Shown piece after piece: positions 11,394 to 23,655 of a DNA stretch of 64,000 nt; the first letter of the stretch is position 1; every line of letters starts with the position of its first letter. A program made the translations under genes and the position numbers. The notes below the pieces were generated by a model that did not search any database, was not told the origin of the DNA, and worked only from the letters and a program-made list of their open reading frames with translations. The stretch spans positions 248,001 through 312,000 of the forward strand of contig NHNW01000019.1 in the NCBI GenBank assembly GCA_002786025.1. The letters run 5' to 3'. Source of the stretch: Zasmidium citrigriseum. Its lineage: Eukaryota; Ascomycota; Dothideomycetes; Mycosphaerellales; Mycosphaerellaceae.

Positions 11394-13742
11394 TCAATCA
11401 TTCTCATGCGTCGTCCACCGCCGCTTGGGCATCTCCTTGGCAAATTTCCGCGGCACCCTATCACCGGATGGACGTGAGCCCCAGAGACCCTTTTGACTGA
11501 GGCCGCGACTGAGGGATGTGGGGAGTTTGTCCGAGACGGAGGGCAGGTCACCTAGGTCGTCCGGCTCGGCTTCTTGTTCTGTCTGGGGTGTGTCGCTGGT
11601 GGAGCTGATGACGCTGTCTTGTTGTTTGGGCGTGGGTTTGGGTTCGACTGCGCCGTCGAGTGTGCTGGGCTTTGTGCCGTTGCTGGAGCCGGGGCGGGAG
11701 TCCGGTGGTGAGTCCTGGAAGTCGAGCGTCATTGGACTCTGTCGGCCGCCGTTGTCGTTCAGCTTCGTGAAGAGGGTGTTCTTCTCGTCGGCCATCTTTT
11801 GAGCTGCCAGCGTTGGCGTGCCGCGACCCGAACCTGAAGGCGGTGTCCACAGCCCGGCGGTGAACGTGGGTGGAGTCGACAACCTCTCTGGCGGCGGCGG
11901 ACGAGCGTTGACCTTGGCATTCGAAGCTGACGACGGACGCTGAGGCACATTAGTAGCGCTCGGCCTCCTGATGGAGCCAATCGCTGTTGAAGTGTTGCTT
12001 CTCCTCGGCTCTCCCAGATTCCAAGTGGACTCGATTCCAGCTCCTGCAGCTCCATGAGTACCAGCACCGAATTGCTTGTATCTGGCCAAAGCCTCTTGTG
12101 CGTTGCGCAGATTCGACGGAACCGAAGATCCTGGCGCCTTGGTTGGATCTGCTCCAGGACGAAGATGTTCGGACGAAGAGACGAGCTTCATATCATACAC
12201 CGCACTCAGACCAATGTCCAAGCTACTCCTCCTCCTGTGTCCATTCATCATCGCAACCGGATCTGGTGAGTGGCTCGGAGTACCAGCCGGGCTGGGAGAC
12301 GCAGCGTTGGATCCAGAAGGCGAGAGCAACGGTGGAGCATCATCTCGCCTCACAGCCATCGTCAAGCTGGCCATACCGACATCCAAAAGAACAGGCTGGT
12401 TGGTCAAGGCACCGATGAGCGCGTTACTACCGGCGCCATGGGTGACCATGATCACAACCAGATCCTCCTCTTCTTCCTCGTCATGATGGTGCTTGTCAGC
12501 CTGCTCAAAGCCAAGCGCATCTTCCCCTCGATCGTCCGCGTTGTGTCGGCTGTACCACTGGATCAGATTGTTCAGGCCTCTTCGAAACCGCTTGTGCATG
12601 GCAGACCACTCCTCGCCAAACTCGCCGCCATTGCCCCAGTTTTGTGGAGCTCGGCTGCTGTCCCAGGAATAGTCGACATTCACTGTAGCCTGCCTCGCAT
12701 GTGCTACATATCCCCGTGGAATATTGTCCGAATTCGAAATCGCGTAAGATGGTGTTGGAGGATGATATATCGCCGGCTCTGCCTTGGGAACAGTCGAAGT
12801 CAAAGGCTGCAGCCCATGTCCCCCACGGAAAGGCGACTTTCGACCCGAACTCTCATTACTCCCGATACTACTCGCGCTGTTCGATCGTTCTCTCCTGTGG
12901 CCCGGCGAAGCCAGCGCATCGGTAACATGGCTCCAGTCATCCAGTGGACTCTCCTTGCTCGCTGCACGACCTCCACTGCCTCCCCATAGGCTGTTGTTCG
13001 AAGATCTGGACGAAAGATTCGGTGTATACATATCCACAGGATCGCTCGTAAGCAACTCAGCCTTCGCACCCGCGATCATCATGGGACTCGGGGGAGGAGG
13101 CGTGATCTGATCAAAGTATCCCGGATTCAGCCACTCGCCCAAGAAAGCATCGACCCTCAATTTCGACTTTCGATATCGTAGTTTCGGCTCGCCCAACGCT
13201 CTCCTTGCCATCTCGTGTGCGAAATCATTCTTCGGCTCAGCAATAGGCGCAAGGTGCGGCAGCCGCTCACTCTCCATACCACGCATTCTAGGCGAGGCGG
13301 AGTGCATAGTCGCCGGCGTCCTCGTCCTCGCGACAGCAGGTCTGTCTTTGGGCGCCTCGTACTGAGCCATACCAGCGGATATAGCCACACTCGTCTGCAG
13401 ACATCTGAGGAAAGGCGAAGTATGTATCACGACCTTGTGTTTCTTCTTCCTTCTCTTAGGAACGCCATTCTCGTTGCTCTCGGCGGGAAGGTTGTTGAAG
13501 GACTGTTCTCGGGCGTGGAGAATACTCGCGATTCGCACGCCGAGGGCTCGACATTGGTTCCAGCCGCCGTAAGTTAGGGGAGGATCGTAGGGGGTGGGCG
13601 TGGACAGATGCCAGGACTGGTCTGCGGCGTCGAGTCGCATGCCATGGCTGTGAGAGTGTTAGCAATGTATGATCAAGCATATGATAATCTGGTCTCTCGC
13701 CGCTTACCGAGCAATTATCACCACTGCTGGCGGTTGCGCCAT
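11394..13742 (-). CDS. Histidine phosphatase superfamily (phosphoglycerate-mutase-like) protein
   Basis: Two exons (13708-13742 and 11394-13647) give 762 aa. The first exon supplies MAQPPAVVIIAR and the second begins with the completion of the catalytic RHG motif (R-HGMRLDAADQ), so the active-site loop is split by the intron. Other family signatures are TSPFLRCLQTSVAISAG (about residues 85-105) and the second histidine in VVIMVTHGAGSNALIGAL (about 415-435). Between and after these are long Ser/Pro-rich low-complexity stretches, with a basic tail ending PKRRWTTHEND. The domain is therefore an interrupted branch-1 histidine phosphatase in a large regulatory protein, as in several fungal phosphoglycerate-mutase-like proteins. 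Substrate unknown. Confidence 0.82.
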
Positions 13743-14323
13743 CTTGTCGTCTTGCTCTTCCTCGAGTCTCTCTTCGCCTCCTCACAGTCTCGTTGGTGGC
13801 GTTGATGTGGCCGTGTCAGGTCGCACGCATTCTTTTCGCTGTGCGACTCGGGGAGTGATTGTGTCAGGCACAAAGACAGCTCTCCAAAAGCTGCCGCACG
13901 TGGGCTGCAGGCGGGCGTAATGGTGTCTGCAAGGCCACTCGGATGCCCCGATCTTGCAAGCCCGCCGTGAACTTTCCCCCGCAAAGTGAGGGTCTGCCGC
14001 TTGCCGATGTGACGGTGTTGATGGAAAGAGTGGAGCAGAGTGGGACGACGTCTTCACACTTCACCTGCTCGTATGATCTGATTGTATAGGTGTGATATTG
14101 AACAAGAGAAGAGAAACCCGCCCAGGATGACAGGATCATAGCCAAGAGTCGTCCCTTTTTCGCGCCCTCTCGCATTGTTCAAACGCCGAGATGAGGCTCG
14201 CTCTTCGGATCTCCAGCTCCAACGTTCCAATCCCGTCGCCATGCCCGACTGGGCCATGAGTACGCCATTTTATTCCCCGGTCTGGACCTCCCTCCTTTGC
14301 CATGCATCCATATCCGACCGACC
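13743..14323. other. Intergenic, upstream of the histidine phosphatase gene
   Basis: 581 bp holding the histidine-phosphatase promoter and the 3' UTR of the next minus-strand gene. Only short shadow frames; nothing specific recognised. Confidence 0.5.
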
Positions 14324-16556
14324 TCACGATGCAACGCCGACGATGTTGATTCTGCCCTCAATCCGTGGAGAAATGCCTTTGGTCCAGTGTGCACCGAACT
14401 CCTCTCCCTTCTTAGGAGCAATCGTATCGGCGTGTCTCTTCAATCCCGCCAGACGACCCCACTTCCTCATGACTTTACGCTTGATCATTTCCTCTCGCTC
14501 CTCGTTTGGATGTTTGGGTGCAACTCCATGGTGATCGGGCCCGTCGTCCTCGCTATCAGAGTCGGAGAACTGCGACTCTTGGTGCTGCAGTTTGCGACTC
14601 TTGGCCGGACGCGATGGAATATGGGCCTGTTGTTGAGCAGTCCCGACAAGTGATCTCCTGGTCTCGCCAGTAGGATGGACCTTTTCCTCGGGCACGCTGC
14701 CGTTACTTGTGGACGTGGCCGTCGCCTTCTCTGGAGACGTAGGCTCGGCAACTGGATGAACCTCATGAAGACCGTCGTGGATTTTGCCCCAATGCTGGCC
14801 CATGTGAGAGCCCCACGTCTTCCACTTTCCGAGCACCTTCAAGCTCATGAAGTACTGCCGAAGGATCATGGAGATTAGCATGCCGTTCTCATCACTGACA
14901 ATGCTCCTCGCTGTTCCGCCCTTGGAGTCGAGCATGAGACTCGTGAAGCCATCCTTGCCTCGCACCATATAGTCTCTCGTGACGAGGGTATATTCGCGTT
15001 CGAGATCGATCGGCTCTCCCTTGATCGAAACATCAAAACATCGCTGACCAGGCTCCTTTGCTGGATCGAACGAGAACACGATGTTGCTGACCTGAGGGAA
15101 TCTGCCTTCCAGTGCTGGATACTTTCCAACACTGTTCTCCAGCGCCTTCAAGATCTCCTTTCCCTTCAATGCAACAACGACACACGGATCCTCGAAGGGG
15201 AAGCAGTTCATCTGGAGCATATCAGCCATATATGTCGAGGGGTAGCGCGTTGTTGCTCATCCTTACCATGTCCTTGACCCGCAGTACTCCTGGCGGATAC
15301 ACCTGGTCCCCTCTTATGGTCCCAGCGGCCATGATGCAACAGTCCGCGCCGTAATGGAATCGCATGAGATCGCAAATAAAGTTCCTGCCAGAGACGTCAG
15401 CCATCATCTCCCAATTGGAGGTTTTACCACACACCCAAGATTGCTCTCCTTCAGCCGCACAGTCGTAAAGCGAGCATCCAGGGGCGCCAAAGTCAATCCT
15501 ATCGGCTTCTCCAGCTTCGGCCTGAGACTAGCAGTAATCTTCTCGACCATTGCAACTGCCTCTGGATCTTGCGGAATCGAGCCGACAACATCTCTCCGGA
15601 TGATATCAAAGTCCCAGCCTTTACTTCCATCTACCTTCCGCCGACATTCCAGGTACGAGAGCTGCTTGAAATCGGATCCTGATCGCAGCACATGGGTGCC
15701 GTTGATGACCGAATGGAGATAGTAATGATCGTGCCCGCCTAGGACAATGTCGATAGTGCCGGGCTCTAGCTTGCTCGCTAGCTTGTTGTCATTCGGCTCA
15801 CGTTGATGAGAAACAACCACAACCATCTCCGCTCCATCAGCTCTGAGCTTTGGCGCCAGTTCAGCAACCGTCGCAGAAGCGCCGTGGTATTGTAAGTTCG
15901 GAGGCAATGTGTTGATAGTGTCCAGCCACTCTCTCTCCACAACACCGATGACACCAATCTTGATTCCTTTTGAGGACTCCAGCATCACCGTTCGCTTGCA
16001 GTTCCCGAGCGGGACCTCCTCGCCAAGAGCAGGATCCAGGACGTTCGCACATAGCCAGGGAAATTGACACTGTTGAGCTAGGTATTCGAACTGCTTCACA
16101 CCGAAATCGAGATCGTGATTGCCTAAGCAGGCGACATCTGTAGAAACGCCATTGAGTGCAGCTAGCATGTGCTTGCCCTTCGTGACCGAGCTCTCCACTG
16201 GAATATGTCAGCAGACATACCTTATTCAGAGCATCCAAATATGCGTACGAGAAGGGTTAAAGGCATCGCCACTAAAGAAAGTGAGCAGTCCAGATTGGCC
16301 CTCAAAACTCGGGTCTTGCTTGTAGTACTGGCAGAGCGACTTGAATCTCGCAATGCCTCCAACCGGTTCCCGACTTCCGGGCTCGACATGGTAGACGTCG
16401 TTGTAGTGAAGAAACCGTAGGTCTGGTGGAGATGCAGTGTTGCCGCTTGAGTAGGTCACGGATTCTGGAGTTCGTCAGTTCAATGCCTGCCATTTGCACT
16501 CCAAATTGCTCACCACCGTCGTGGGACACGCCATTGGCGCTGCCATTAGTCGCCAT
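14324..16556 (-). CDS. 5'-nucleotidase/2',3'-cyclic phosphodiesterase family metallophosphoesterase
   Basis: Exons are 16514-16556, 16249-16464, 15435-16197, 15267-15384 and 14324-15211, giving 675 aa. The N-terminal calcineurin-like domain shows the metal ligands in LRFLHYNDVYHV, TFFSGDAFNPS, ACLGNHDLDFG, VVVVSHQREPND and IVLGGHDHYY. The C-terminal 5'-nucleotidase domain shows NFICDLMRFHYGADCCIM and PFEDPCVVVALKGKEIL. The last 150 residues are charged and low complexity (SDSDSEDD). No signal peptide is visible, so this is probably an intracellular member of the UshA-like family, acting on nucleotides or other phosphomonoesters. All junctions are in frame. Confidence 0.87.
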
Positions 16557-17074
16557 CGCTCAGATTGCCCAGAATGAATGGTGTTGTTCAGGTCGCGTGC
16601 TCATCCCACTGCTGGCGGCGTTTGTAGGTTGGCGGTGAGGTGTCGCAGCGAAAAATGAGCGGAATGCTGCGACGGAGATGAAGAGATGCAAACAGAGAAG
16701 ATGTTGGTGATGCAGTCAAACCATTACCTCAGCATCCGTGTGTTCCAACATGCAGCTGTAATGGCCGCGCGCCTCCGCCGCGTCGAAGTGCGTCGCGGAG
16801 GGCGACTGCCAAGCATGAGGCGGTGCAAGACTGCAGGTGGACGACATTCCCTTTCTTGGGACTTGACTCGTGACTACAGTTCATGATCATGATAGACTTG
16901 ATCAGAAAAGATACAAGCTGATCTCCGCGTTCTCAACTTTATATGCTGACTGAAGATTATCATGAGGGTCGCCATTGGCCCAGATGACCTCCAAGATACC
17001 GGGATCAGAGTACTATGTATTAATGCCATCCTCTGAATATCCATACTGTACAAATGCTTGATTCTCTTGTACAT
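16557..17074. other. Intergenic upstream of the 5'-nucleotidase-family gene
   Basis: 518 bp between two minus-strand genes: 5'-nucleotidase promoter plus CorA 3' UTR. No gene, repeat or RNA recognised. Confidence 0.5.
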
Positions 17075-19050
17075 CTAAAAGCTAGACCCTCCCCATCCAT
17101 CTCTATCGGTCCCGTAAACCCGAAAGCCATGTTCCCCTACATTGGCGCCGATTTGCCTCAATACTGTCGTTGTAGTCAATGTCTTGTCTCTCCTAGCATC
17201 CCTCCACATATGAATCTTTTCCACCAATGCACCGCCTGAGAAAGCCAATACCAAAGATGCCGACACAACGCCCACCGTGACACAAATGGCAACAGCCCAG
17301 AAGAGCCATTGTGTCTGGGCCATGTCCCGTATATCGCTGAAGTTCATGCCGAAGAAGCTGCTGACGAAGTTCAGGGGCAGAAAGACGATCGTGACGACGG
17401 TAAACACTAGGATGGCCTTTCCATGATCTTCGAGGCGTATGTTCACTAGTTGGATGGTCCGATTGACGAGGCGGTCGGTGTTGTCTCGCAAGTCTCTCAG
17501 GTCGGCAAGCTCTCTCTGCAGATTGTCGAGCAGCTGAGCCAATGGATCGGACAGCACGGATATAGAGAGTTGCCGATATGTTGAGCGACGTGTTACAAGT
17601 CTTCTTGGAGACTCGTCGAACTCTCCGAAGGATACTCGGCGGCGGCTCGCAGGTGAGAGTGGCGCGCCTGAAGCGCTTGTCTTCGCCTCCATAGAGTCCA
17701 ATGTGCTTTGTAAGTCCTCAGCCATGTTTATTTGCTGCTCTGTGATGTTTATGACGATATTAAGCTCCTCCTGGCACGAGATAAGATCCATCACCAGCTT
17801 TGTGCTCGGCGAGCGGTGTAAACGGTATTGGAGGTGGCCCATTCTACCTGCATAGCGGTCTGTAAGACATAGTACAATATCAGGCCAGAAGTTCCTGTGC
17901 ATCATTCCCACAGCTCCACTTAAACAGGCCATTACGTGTGTAATAGCGGTGTACTCCTTCTGCTCGTTGGACCTGAAGTAGTTGTTGCGAATTCCGCGAA
18001 AGGAGACATCACTTATCCTGGAGGTGAGTTGGAGCGGAGGCCAGCGCGATTTCCACGTTTGATTGCTCGAGAACGTTACTATGTGGTGCGCATCTACCGC
18101 AAGGATCCGGAGTTCGTCCACATTGAGCCCGGTAGGGTAGTGGCCGTACCATTGCCTCACCTTGAGGTCGAGTTCTCGGTTCGTGTTCCAGGGCTTGTGC
18201 TTAGCGAACACCTGAGAGCCCTCGCGATCGGTTGTATCTTCCAAACGATAGTAATACTGTAGAATGGAGCGCAATATGTGCGCTGATGACCTCGAGGAGA
18301 GGAATCCTTCCCTACGGTCAACTTGAAAGCGAAGCGGTGGTGTGGGGCCTTGTATCGTCCAGTCTAGAAAGGGCACAGAGATGAGAAGGGGATAGATCTC
18401 CTTGCTCTCTCCTTCCGTCTGAGGCGCTAGACATTGTGAGAAGGGCGCAAAGTATTTCCCATGCTTCGAGAACCGTGTGTTTCGTTGGATTGCCGCATCA
18501 AGCATTCGCATCGACTCGGCCACGACCTCAGGCTTATCGACGTCAGATAGGCCCCAAAGAACTCCTGCCAGGTACTCGGGGAACGTCGACGAGCAATGAA
18601 TCCATCGACATTTGGCAGGATTAACCGAATCTCCAGAGTGGGCAGAGTCGGCAGAAGAACTAGAATCCCCAGGACATTGGCCAGAACCATGTTCCTGTTG
18701 CAATCGTAGATACCGTAGCCAGCCATACTCTTCTTCGAGATTCGTGAACCGCTGCTTCTCGAAAGGGTTCTTCACCTCGACAGCGCGCGCGAAGCTGGCC
18801 GACGGCACAAGTGAAGAAGTCACTCTCTCATTGATCTCTAGCATAGGCCCGCGATCCGCCCTTAGGGTTTCTAATCTCACATCGTTCACCTGGAGCTGAG
18901 CGGGTGTTAATGGCCTACAAGGTCAGCTTGTGCACATACACCTCACACGAGGAGAGTTGTGGGTGATGCTTACTTCTTCCGCCATTGCGTATCGGCCTCA
19001 TCATTGTGTCCGGCCGATGGCGGTGGCTCCTGGCGAAATGCTTTTGGCAT
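17075..19050 (-). CDS. CorA-type magnesium/divalent cation transporter
   Basis: Two exons (18974-19050, 17075-18914) give 638 aa. The first exon begins MPKAFRQEPPPSAGHNDEAD. The diagnostic C-terminus contains TM1 (VFTVVTIVFLPLNFVSSFF) followed directly by the GMN signature (FFGMNFSD), a short loop and TM2 (WAVAICVTVGVVSASLVLAF). The large soluble N-terminal region includes a long helix with IRLEDHGK just before TM1, as in CorA/ALR/Mnr proteins. The cytoplasmic domain is large and diverged, typical of the fungal CorA-like family that is often annotated only as a Mg2+ transporter-like protein. It shares a 280-bp divergent upstream region (19051-19330) with dihydroorotase. Confidence 0.85.
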
Positions 19051-19330
19051 CTCATGATTTGCAGAGATGCGATGGCATCAGGTGCGGCGTGTTGATAGCA
19101 TGGACAGTTGATGGAGAGACGGAGACGGGAGAAACACGAAGGGTCTCGATTGTGGCGGTGCAACGAGGCGCGGCCACGGAGCCGAAGTTTTGCGGCCTGG
19201 CGGCATCGTCTCTGTTGGATGTTCTCCTCTTTCTCAAGACGCAACCGAGACCAAGAGAGTTTTGGGCTTTCGCTCGTACATCTCTAGATCTTCACCTCGA
19301 TCACAGGTGTCTGAACGGTCGCTCGCCACC

Positions 19331-20533
19331 ATGTCACACCACGAGCCGCTCGAGAAGCTCAATGGCGTCGAATTGCCTGCGGCGGCCGACATGCACGTCC
19401 ATCTGCGGGATGGCGAGATGACGGAGCTAATCGTGTATGGCGACCCTTCGACGGTCAATTGGAGAACTGTGTCTGACTAGGTGTAGGCCTACTATCCGAC
19501 AGGGCGGCGTCAATACTGTCTTTGTTATGGTATGGCAAGCTAGAATGTTTTCCTTTCACGTGCTATTTGAGTGCTAAAGTGAAATACACAGCCCAATCTG
19601 GTGCCGCCGATCACGACAGTTCATCATGCCCTGCAATACCAAAAGCGCCTACAAGAGCTCGAGCCCAATGTCAAATTCCTCATGTCTCTCTACCTCCACC
19701 CCAACATCAGTCCTGAGACCGTCAAGGAAGCCAAAAAGGCCGGCATTACAGGCATCAAGTCGTATCCTCACGGCGTAACGACCCACTCCGACCATGGTGT
19801 CATGTCATACGAGGAGTTCTACCCCGTCTTCGAGGAGATGGAGAGACAAGACATGGTCCTCAACCTCCACGGCGAGCTCCCACCTTCTGCCGGCGCCGAC
19901 ATCACTGTTCTCAATGCCGAAGAAGCCTTCCTGCCGACTCTTCTCGATCTGCATCGCCGCTTCCCCAAGCTCCGGATCATTCTCGAACACTGTACTTCCG
20001 AGGCCGCCATCAAAGCAGTCAAGTCGTGCGGTCCGACCGTGGCGGCAACAATCACAGCTCACCACCTTTACATCATTGTCGACGACTGGGCTGGTGACCC
20101 TCACTGCTTCTGCAAGCCAGTCGCCAAGAAGCCATCCGATCGCCGGGCACTGCTGGAGACTGTTGTCAGTGGCGATCCCAAGTTCTTCTTGGGCACTGAC
20201 TCGGCGCCGCACCCAGCGAAGTCCAAGCATGGTGCTAAGATCGCAGCTGGCGTCTTCACTCAACCACACGCTGTGGGCATCGTCATGAGTGCACTGCAAC
20301 AGGGCGTCGGGCTTGGTGCTTTGTCAGAAGACGACGTGACCAAGGAGATACTGGAAGGCTTCCTCTGCAAGTTCGGCCGCGACTTCTATCGAGTCACTGA
20401 TGACAAGCGGGAGAAGATTGTCCTTGAACTGGGTGCGCAAGCCATTGCGGAGAGTCTACCGAGTTCTGACGGCTCATTTGAGGTCATCCCATTCCGGAGA
20501 GGCAAGATGACCTGGCGCACCCAGTTCGTCTGA
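19331..20533 (+). CDS. URA4: Dihydroorotase, PyrC type (pyrimidine biosynthesis)
   Basis: Third enzyme of de novo UMP synthesis; cyclises N-carbamoyl-aspartate to dihydroorotate. Exons are 19331-19434, 19487-19529 and 19592-20533, giving 362 aa, close to the usual 340-370. Metal ligands are visible: HVH in ADMHVHLRDGEM, the lysine in GIKSYPHGVTTHS, NLHGELP, LEHCTSEAA and TITAHHLYI, with the catalytic Asp in LGTDSAPH. The micro-exon reads PTIRQGGVNTVFVM, and the third exon resumes PNLVPPITTVHHAL, so splicing restores the family consensus. The first intron leaves ELIVPTIRQGG, one residue shorter than some homologs. Function is very likely as named. Confidence 0.93.
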
Positions 20534-20583
20534 GGGATGCGTTGGTGAGCATCGTTGGATTTGGATTTGGATTGCACAGGGTA

Positions 20584-21697
20584 TCACACGAAATCGAGAG
20601 CAACGTAGGATGCTTCGGCGCTTCGGAGGGCGTCGTCGGAGTTGTCACCCCATGTGTCTGCAAACAATCAGCGTGGGACAATACAGGAAGGGGCTGGCCA
20701 CTGACTTAGCTGCCAGTCGAAGCCAGACTCATCGACTGCAGTGACATACACTCCAAGCCTCAAGTCTCGACCACCAGCATGGTCGAATTGGCTCAGTCCG
20801 ACCAGCACAGTGGGTGGCTTGCTGAATGTACCCTCCGGGAAGTCTACCCTGCCTCGATTGTCTGCTTGTTCTTCCTTCCGATTTTCAACATCCTCAGTAC
20901 TAAACGTCCCCGACGCAACCTTTGGCTTTCCCTTGTAGTGCACAATCCACGTTGCCACCAATCGCTCAGCACTTCGGCTGCCACTCGCATTGGCTGTGAA
21001 GCCTTTCGAAGTCACATCTGTAGCCCAGATATCCACGGAGTACGGCGACTCATCATACGTCAGGAATCGAAAGTCCTTTATCCAGCACAAGACCTCAACT
21101 TCAGTATCGAATTCTCGCGGGAAATCTACCCTCTTCTTCTTCTCGCCGCTTGCAAGATCCCATTTCGTTGTCATGATTATGCAGTCTTTGGCACCTTGCT
21201 TCGCTTCCATCCAGCTCATCTCAGCATCGAATATCAGCTGTGTACTGTTGCTCGAGTTTCGGGCTTGGATGACTGGGCGCATCGTGGTGGTGTTCTTGGG
21301 GTGGGTTGCGATATTGAGCTCGAGGTCGATGGCTCTGGTACCGTCACGGTCTCGACATTGATGATTGAGATGGCACATCTTGAGGCCTTTGGCGAGCTGT
21401 TGACACCTTTTATCAGCCTCTGGACTAGTGCAAGTAACGGGGAAAGCTTCATACCTGTGGAGGCTTCTGATATCGATCCTTTGGAAGTGCAACGATCCTG
21501 GATCCACCGCGATCCGCGTGTCCAGTCCCTTTCCGCACTTCCTTGAGTGAGAAGATGCCGTTGTCCGCTCCAACATCTTTCAAATGTGTGAAGCCGGTGG
21601 AGCCTTCCTCCAGAAACAGGTTTGGGTTAGACAGTCCATCGCTGGAGTCTTCTTTGCTTTTGCTGTCTTGCGTGCGGCCAGAGATCCAGGAAGACAT
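20584..21697 (-). CDS. H-type lectin domain protein (probably three tandem domains)
   Basis: Exons are 21455-21697, 20706-21396 and 20584-20657, giving 335 aa. H-type lectin domains (the snail agglutinin fold, Pfam H_lectin) bind carbohydrates. Two copies are clear: one around residues 150-225 (RVDFPREFDTEVEVLCWI ... GFTANASGSRSAERLVATW) and one around 260-335 (RVDFPEGTFSKPPTVLVGL ... DESGFDWQLNTWGDNSDDAL). A third, more diverged copy is suggested near residues 75-120 (YQKPPQLAKGLKMCHLNHQ). No signal peptide is seen, so a cytosolic or unconventionally released lectin is inferred. The last intron is essential: unspliced, the frame stops early at CIVPR, whereas splicing completes the last domain through ASYVALDFV. 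Confidence 0.8.
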
Positions 21698-21999
21698 TTC
21701 TGTACAGTGTATGTGAAGATGAATGACCTACCTGGTCGGGGTGATCATTCTGCTTGAGAACAGTTGGCTACAATGGAAGTCCACGCAAGGGAGTGAGATG
21801 GCATGGATGGCATGCTTGAACCGTTCACGGGTGAGGTGTTCGCGAAAGGAGAGCGAAGACGGAGCCACGGTTGCTGTGGAGTGGCTTTTGTGGAGATAGC
21901 CGATGGCATCGACGACCCCGAACCTCCTCCTTCCCTTCTTCCATCCATTGGCAACAAAATCTTGCTTTTGCTCACGGGGAATTGGAAGTTCCATCAAAC
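21698..21999. promoter_or_regulatory. Divergent promoter region, lectin / carboxylesterase
   Basis: 302 bp between two divergent ATGs (21697 minus, 22000 plus). It must serve both genes; no specific binding site could be named. Confidence 0.5.
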
Positions 22000-23655
22000 A
22001 TGTCAAAAGAAGAATTGAAACGAGAAGCTTACACTGTCGACGCTGGCCCGCTTGGGTGGCTCGAAGGCTTGACCATATCCACGGCATCGGGTACAACCAA
22101 ATTACACTATTTCGGAGGCCTGCCGTATGCTCTTCCGCCTGTAGGATCATACCGATTCCGCCAAGCAAGACCTCTCCCTGAGCACTACAGATACGGCACG
22201 AAAGCCTCTCCAGGACGGTTCACAAACAAAGCCGCAGTCTGTCCACAACCCGGCTGGCTTGGTCCCCCAGATGCCACGGATTGGGACGAGAACTGCTTGC
22301 AATTGAATATTTATATTCCTGCTGGCACTCCTCCGAGGGAAGGATGGCCAGTCTTCTTTTATATTCATGGAGGCTTCCTTCAGTGGGGGAGTCCAAACAT
22401 GGATCCATCGGCTCTGGCTCCTCTTCTCAGCGAGACATCATTTGAGGCCATCATTGTGCAGCCGGCGTATCGATTGAATGCACTTGGATTCCTGGCCAGC
22501 CGTGAATTACAAGCTGAAGCTCGCAAGAACGGCGAGCCGATAGGAAATCAAGGGTTCTGGGATCAAAGAATGGCACTCGAATGGACGGCACAAAATATCG
22601 GCTTCTTCGGAGGCAACCACGACAACATCACTGTTGGAGGCTACTCCGCCGGCTCGCATAGTACTTTTCAGCAGCTTGCCCATGAGCTTTACTTCGTGCC
22701 GGACGACAAGGCTATCATCAAGCGAGCGATAATGTGGTCAAACTCACCTGGTGTCCAGGCTAAAGATCTCGCCGAGACTCAAAAGCAATTCGATGAGTTA
22801 TTGGAGAAGCTCGAGATTCCAGCTTCGCTCTCTGCGAGTGACAAGCTTGATCGATTGAGAGCTGTACCGTCTCATAACCTGATTGCTGCTCAGGACAAGA
22901 TGAAGATCTCAGAGTTCAGAGCTTTGAGCGACGGGGCTTTCGTATCGAAAAGCATCACAGCTCACATTAACAGCGGAGACTTTGCAAGGCGAATGAAAGC
23001 TCGTGGTATCAAGCTGATGAATGGAGAATGCAGAGATGAACATCAACTCTACCAAGCCTGGCGTACTCCGGCCAACTCATACGACGACGTCTACACAAGG
23101 CTCTGTGGTGACTATCCTGAGCGTGCAGTGCAAGCCCTGGTGAATGTCAGCTGTGGTCCAAAACGCAAGTTACCTTCGGGAAGCAAAGACTGGCAAGATG
23201 CCTTCGGAAAGCTATACGCAAACATGCAAGTCCACTGCCTGGAACGAGGATTTCATCGCGCACTAGTTCAAGGTGGTCTCGAGCCTGGAACAGACCTGCT
23301 TCGATATCGATTCAATTGGCGGACAAAAGGCTGCGACTTAGCGTTTCCGCCTGAATGGGATGTCACGCATGCGACTGACATGGCTATCTGGTTCTGGGGC
23401 CTTGACTATGGCAACGGCCTCACTGATGAAGAGAAAAAGATCCTTAGGCCATGGAACCAGGCTTTCGCGGACTTCGTCAAAGGCAACAAGGTGCAGTGGG
23501 GGACTTCACGAGTTCAAGACATGCTGAGGCTACGAGAAGACGGTGAGACTGGTATCTGGACCGACGATCGATGGGAAGAGGGTCTCAAAGTATGGGATGC
23601 TGTCAATGGCCACGCTGGAGCTGGGCTTCTTGGCTGGGTGAGGTCTAAGCTGTGA
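22000..23655 (+). CDS. Carboxylesterase (type B, alpha/beta hydrolase)
   Basis: Single exon, 551 aa. The ATG at 22000 (MSKEELKREAYTVDAG) is chosen over the longer open frame upstream, because the esterase domain starts immediately after it (SGTTKLHYFGGLPYALPPVG). Type B signatures are DWDENCLQLNIYIP, oxyanion loop FFYIHGGFLQWGSP, nucleophile elbow VGGYSAGSHSTF (Ser of GYSAGS) and a C-terminal histidine in DVTHATDMAIWFWG. The acid is probably in NGECRDEHQLY. No signal peptide is present, so the enzyme is probably intracellular. Substrate unknown; the enzyme hydrolyses carboxyl esters. It is divergently paired with the lectin gene, which may only reflect shared promoter space. Confidence 0.88.
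   Translation: MSKEELKREAYTVDAGPLGWLEGLTISTASGTTKLHYFGGLPYALPPVGSYRFRQARPLPEHYRYGTKASPGRFTNKAAVCPQPGWLGPPDATDWDENCLQLNIYIPAGTPPREGWPVFFYIHGGFLQWGSPNMDPSALAPLLSETSFEAIIVQPAYRLNALGFLASRELQAEARKNGEPIGNQGFWDQRMALEWTAQNIGFFGGNHDNITVGGYSAGSHSTFQQLAHELYFVPDDKAIIKRAIMWSNSPGVQAKDLAETQKQFDELLEKLEIPASLSASDKLDRLRAVPSHNLIAAQDKMKISEFRALSDGAFVSKSITAHINSGDFARRMKARGIKLMNGECRDEHQLYQAWRTPANSYDDVYTRLCGDYPERAVQALVNVSCGPKRKLPSGSKDWQDAFGKLYANMQVHCLERGFHRALVQGGLEPGTDLLRYRFNWRTKGCDLAFPPEWDVTHATDMAIWFWGLDYGNGLTDEEKKILRPWNQAFADFVKGNKVQWGTSRVQDMLRLREDGETGIWTDDRWEEGLKVWDAVNGHAGAGLLGWVRSKL

Noticed and set aside
14179..14653. Plus-strand frames in the histidine-phosphatase/5'-nucleotidase gap
   Set aside because: They overlap the coding 3' end of the 5'-nucleotidase gene on the other strand and carry no motif.
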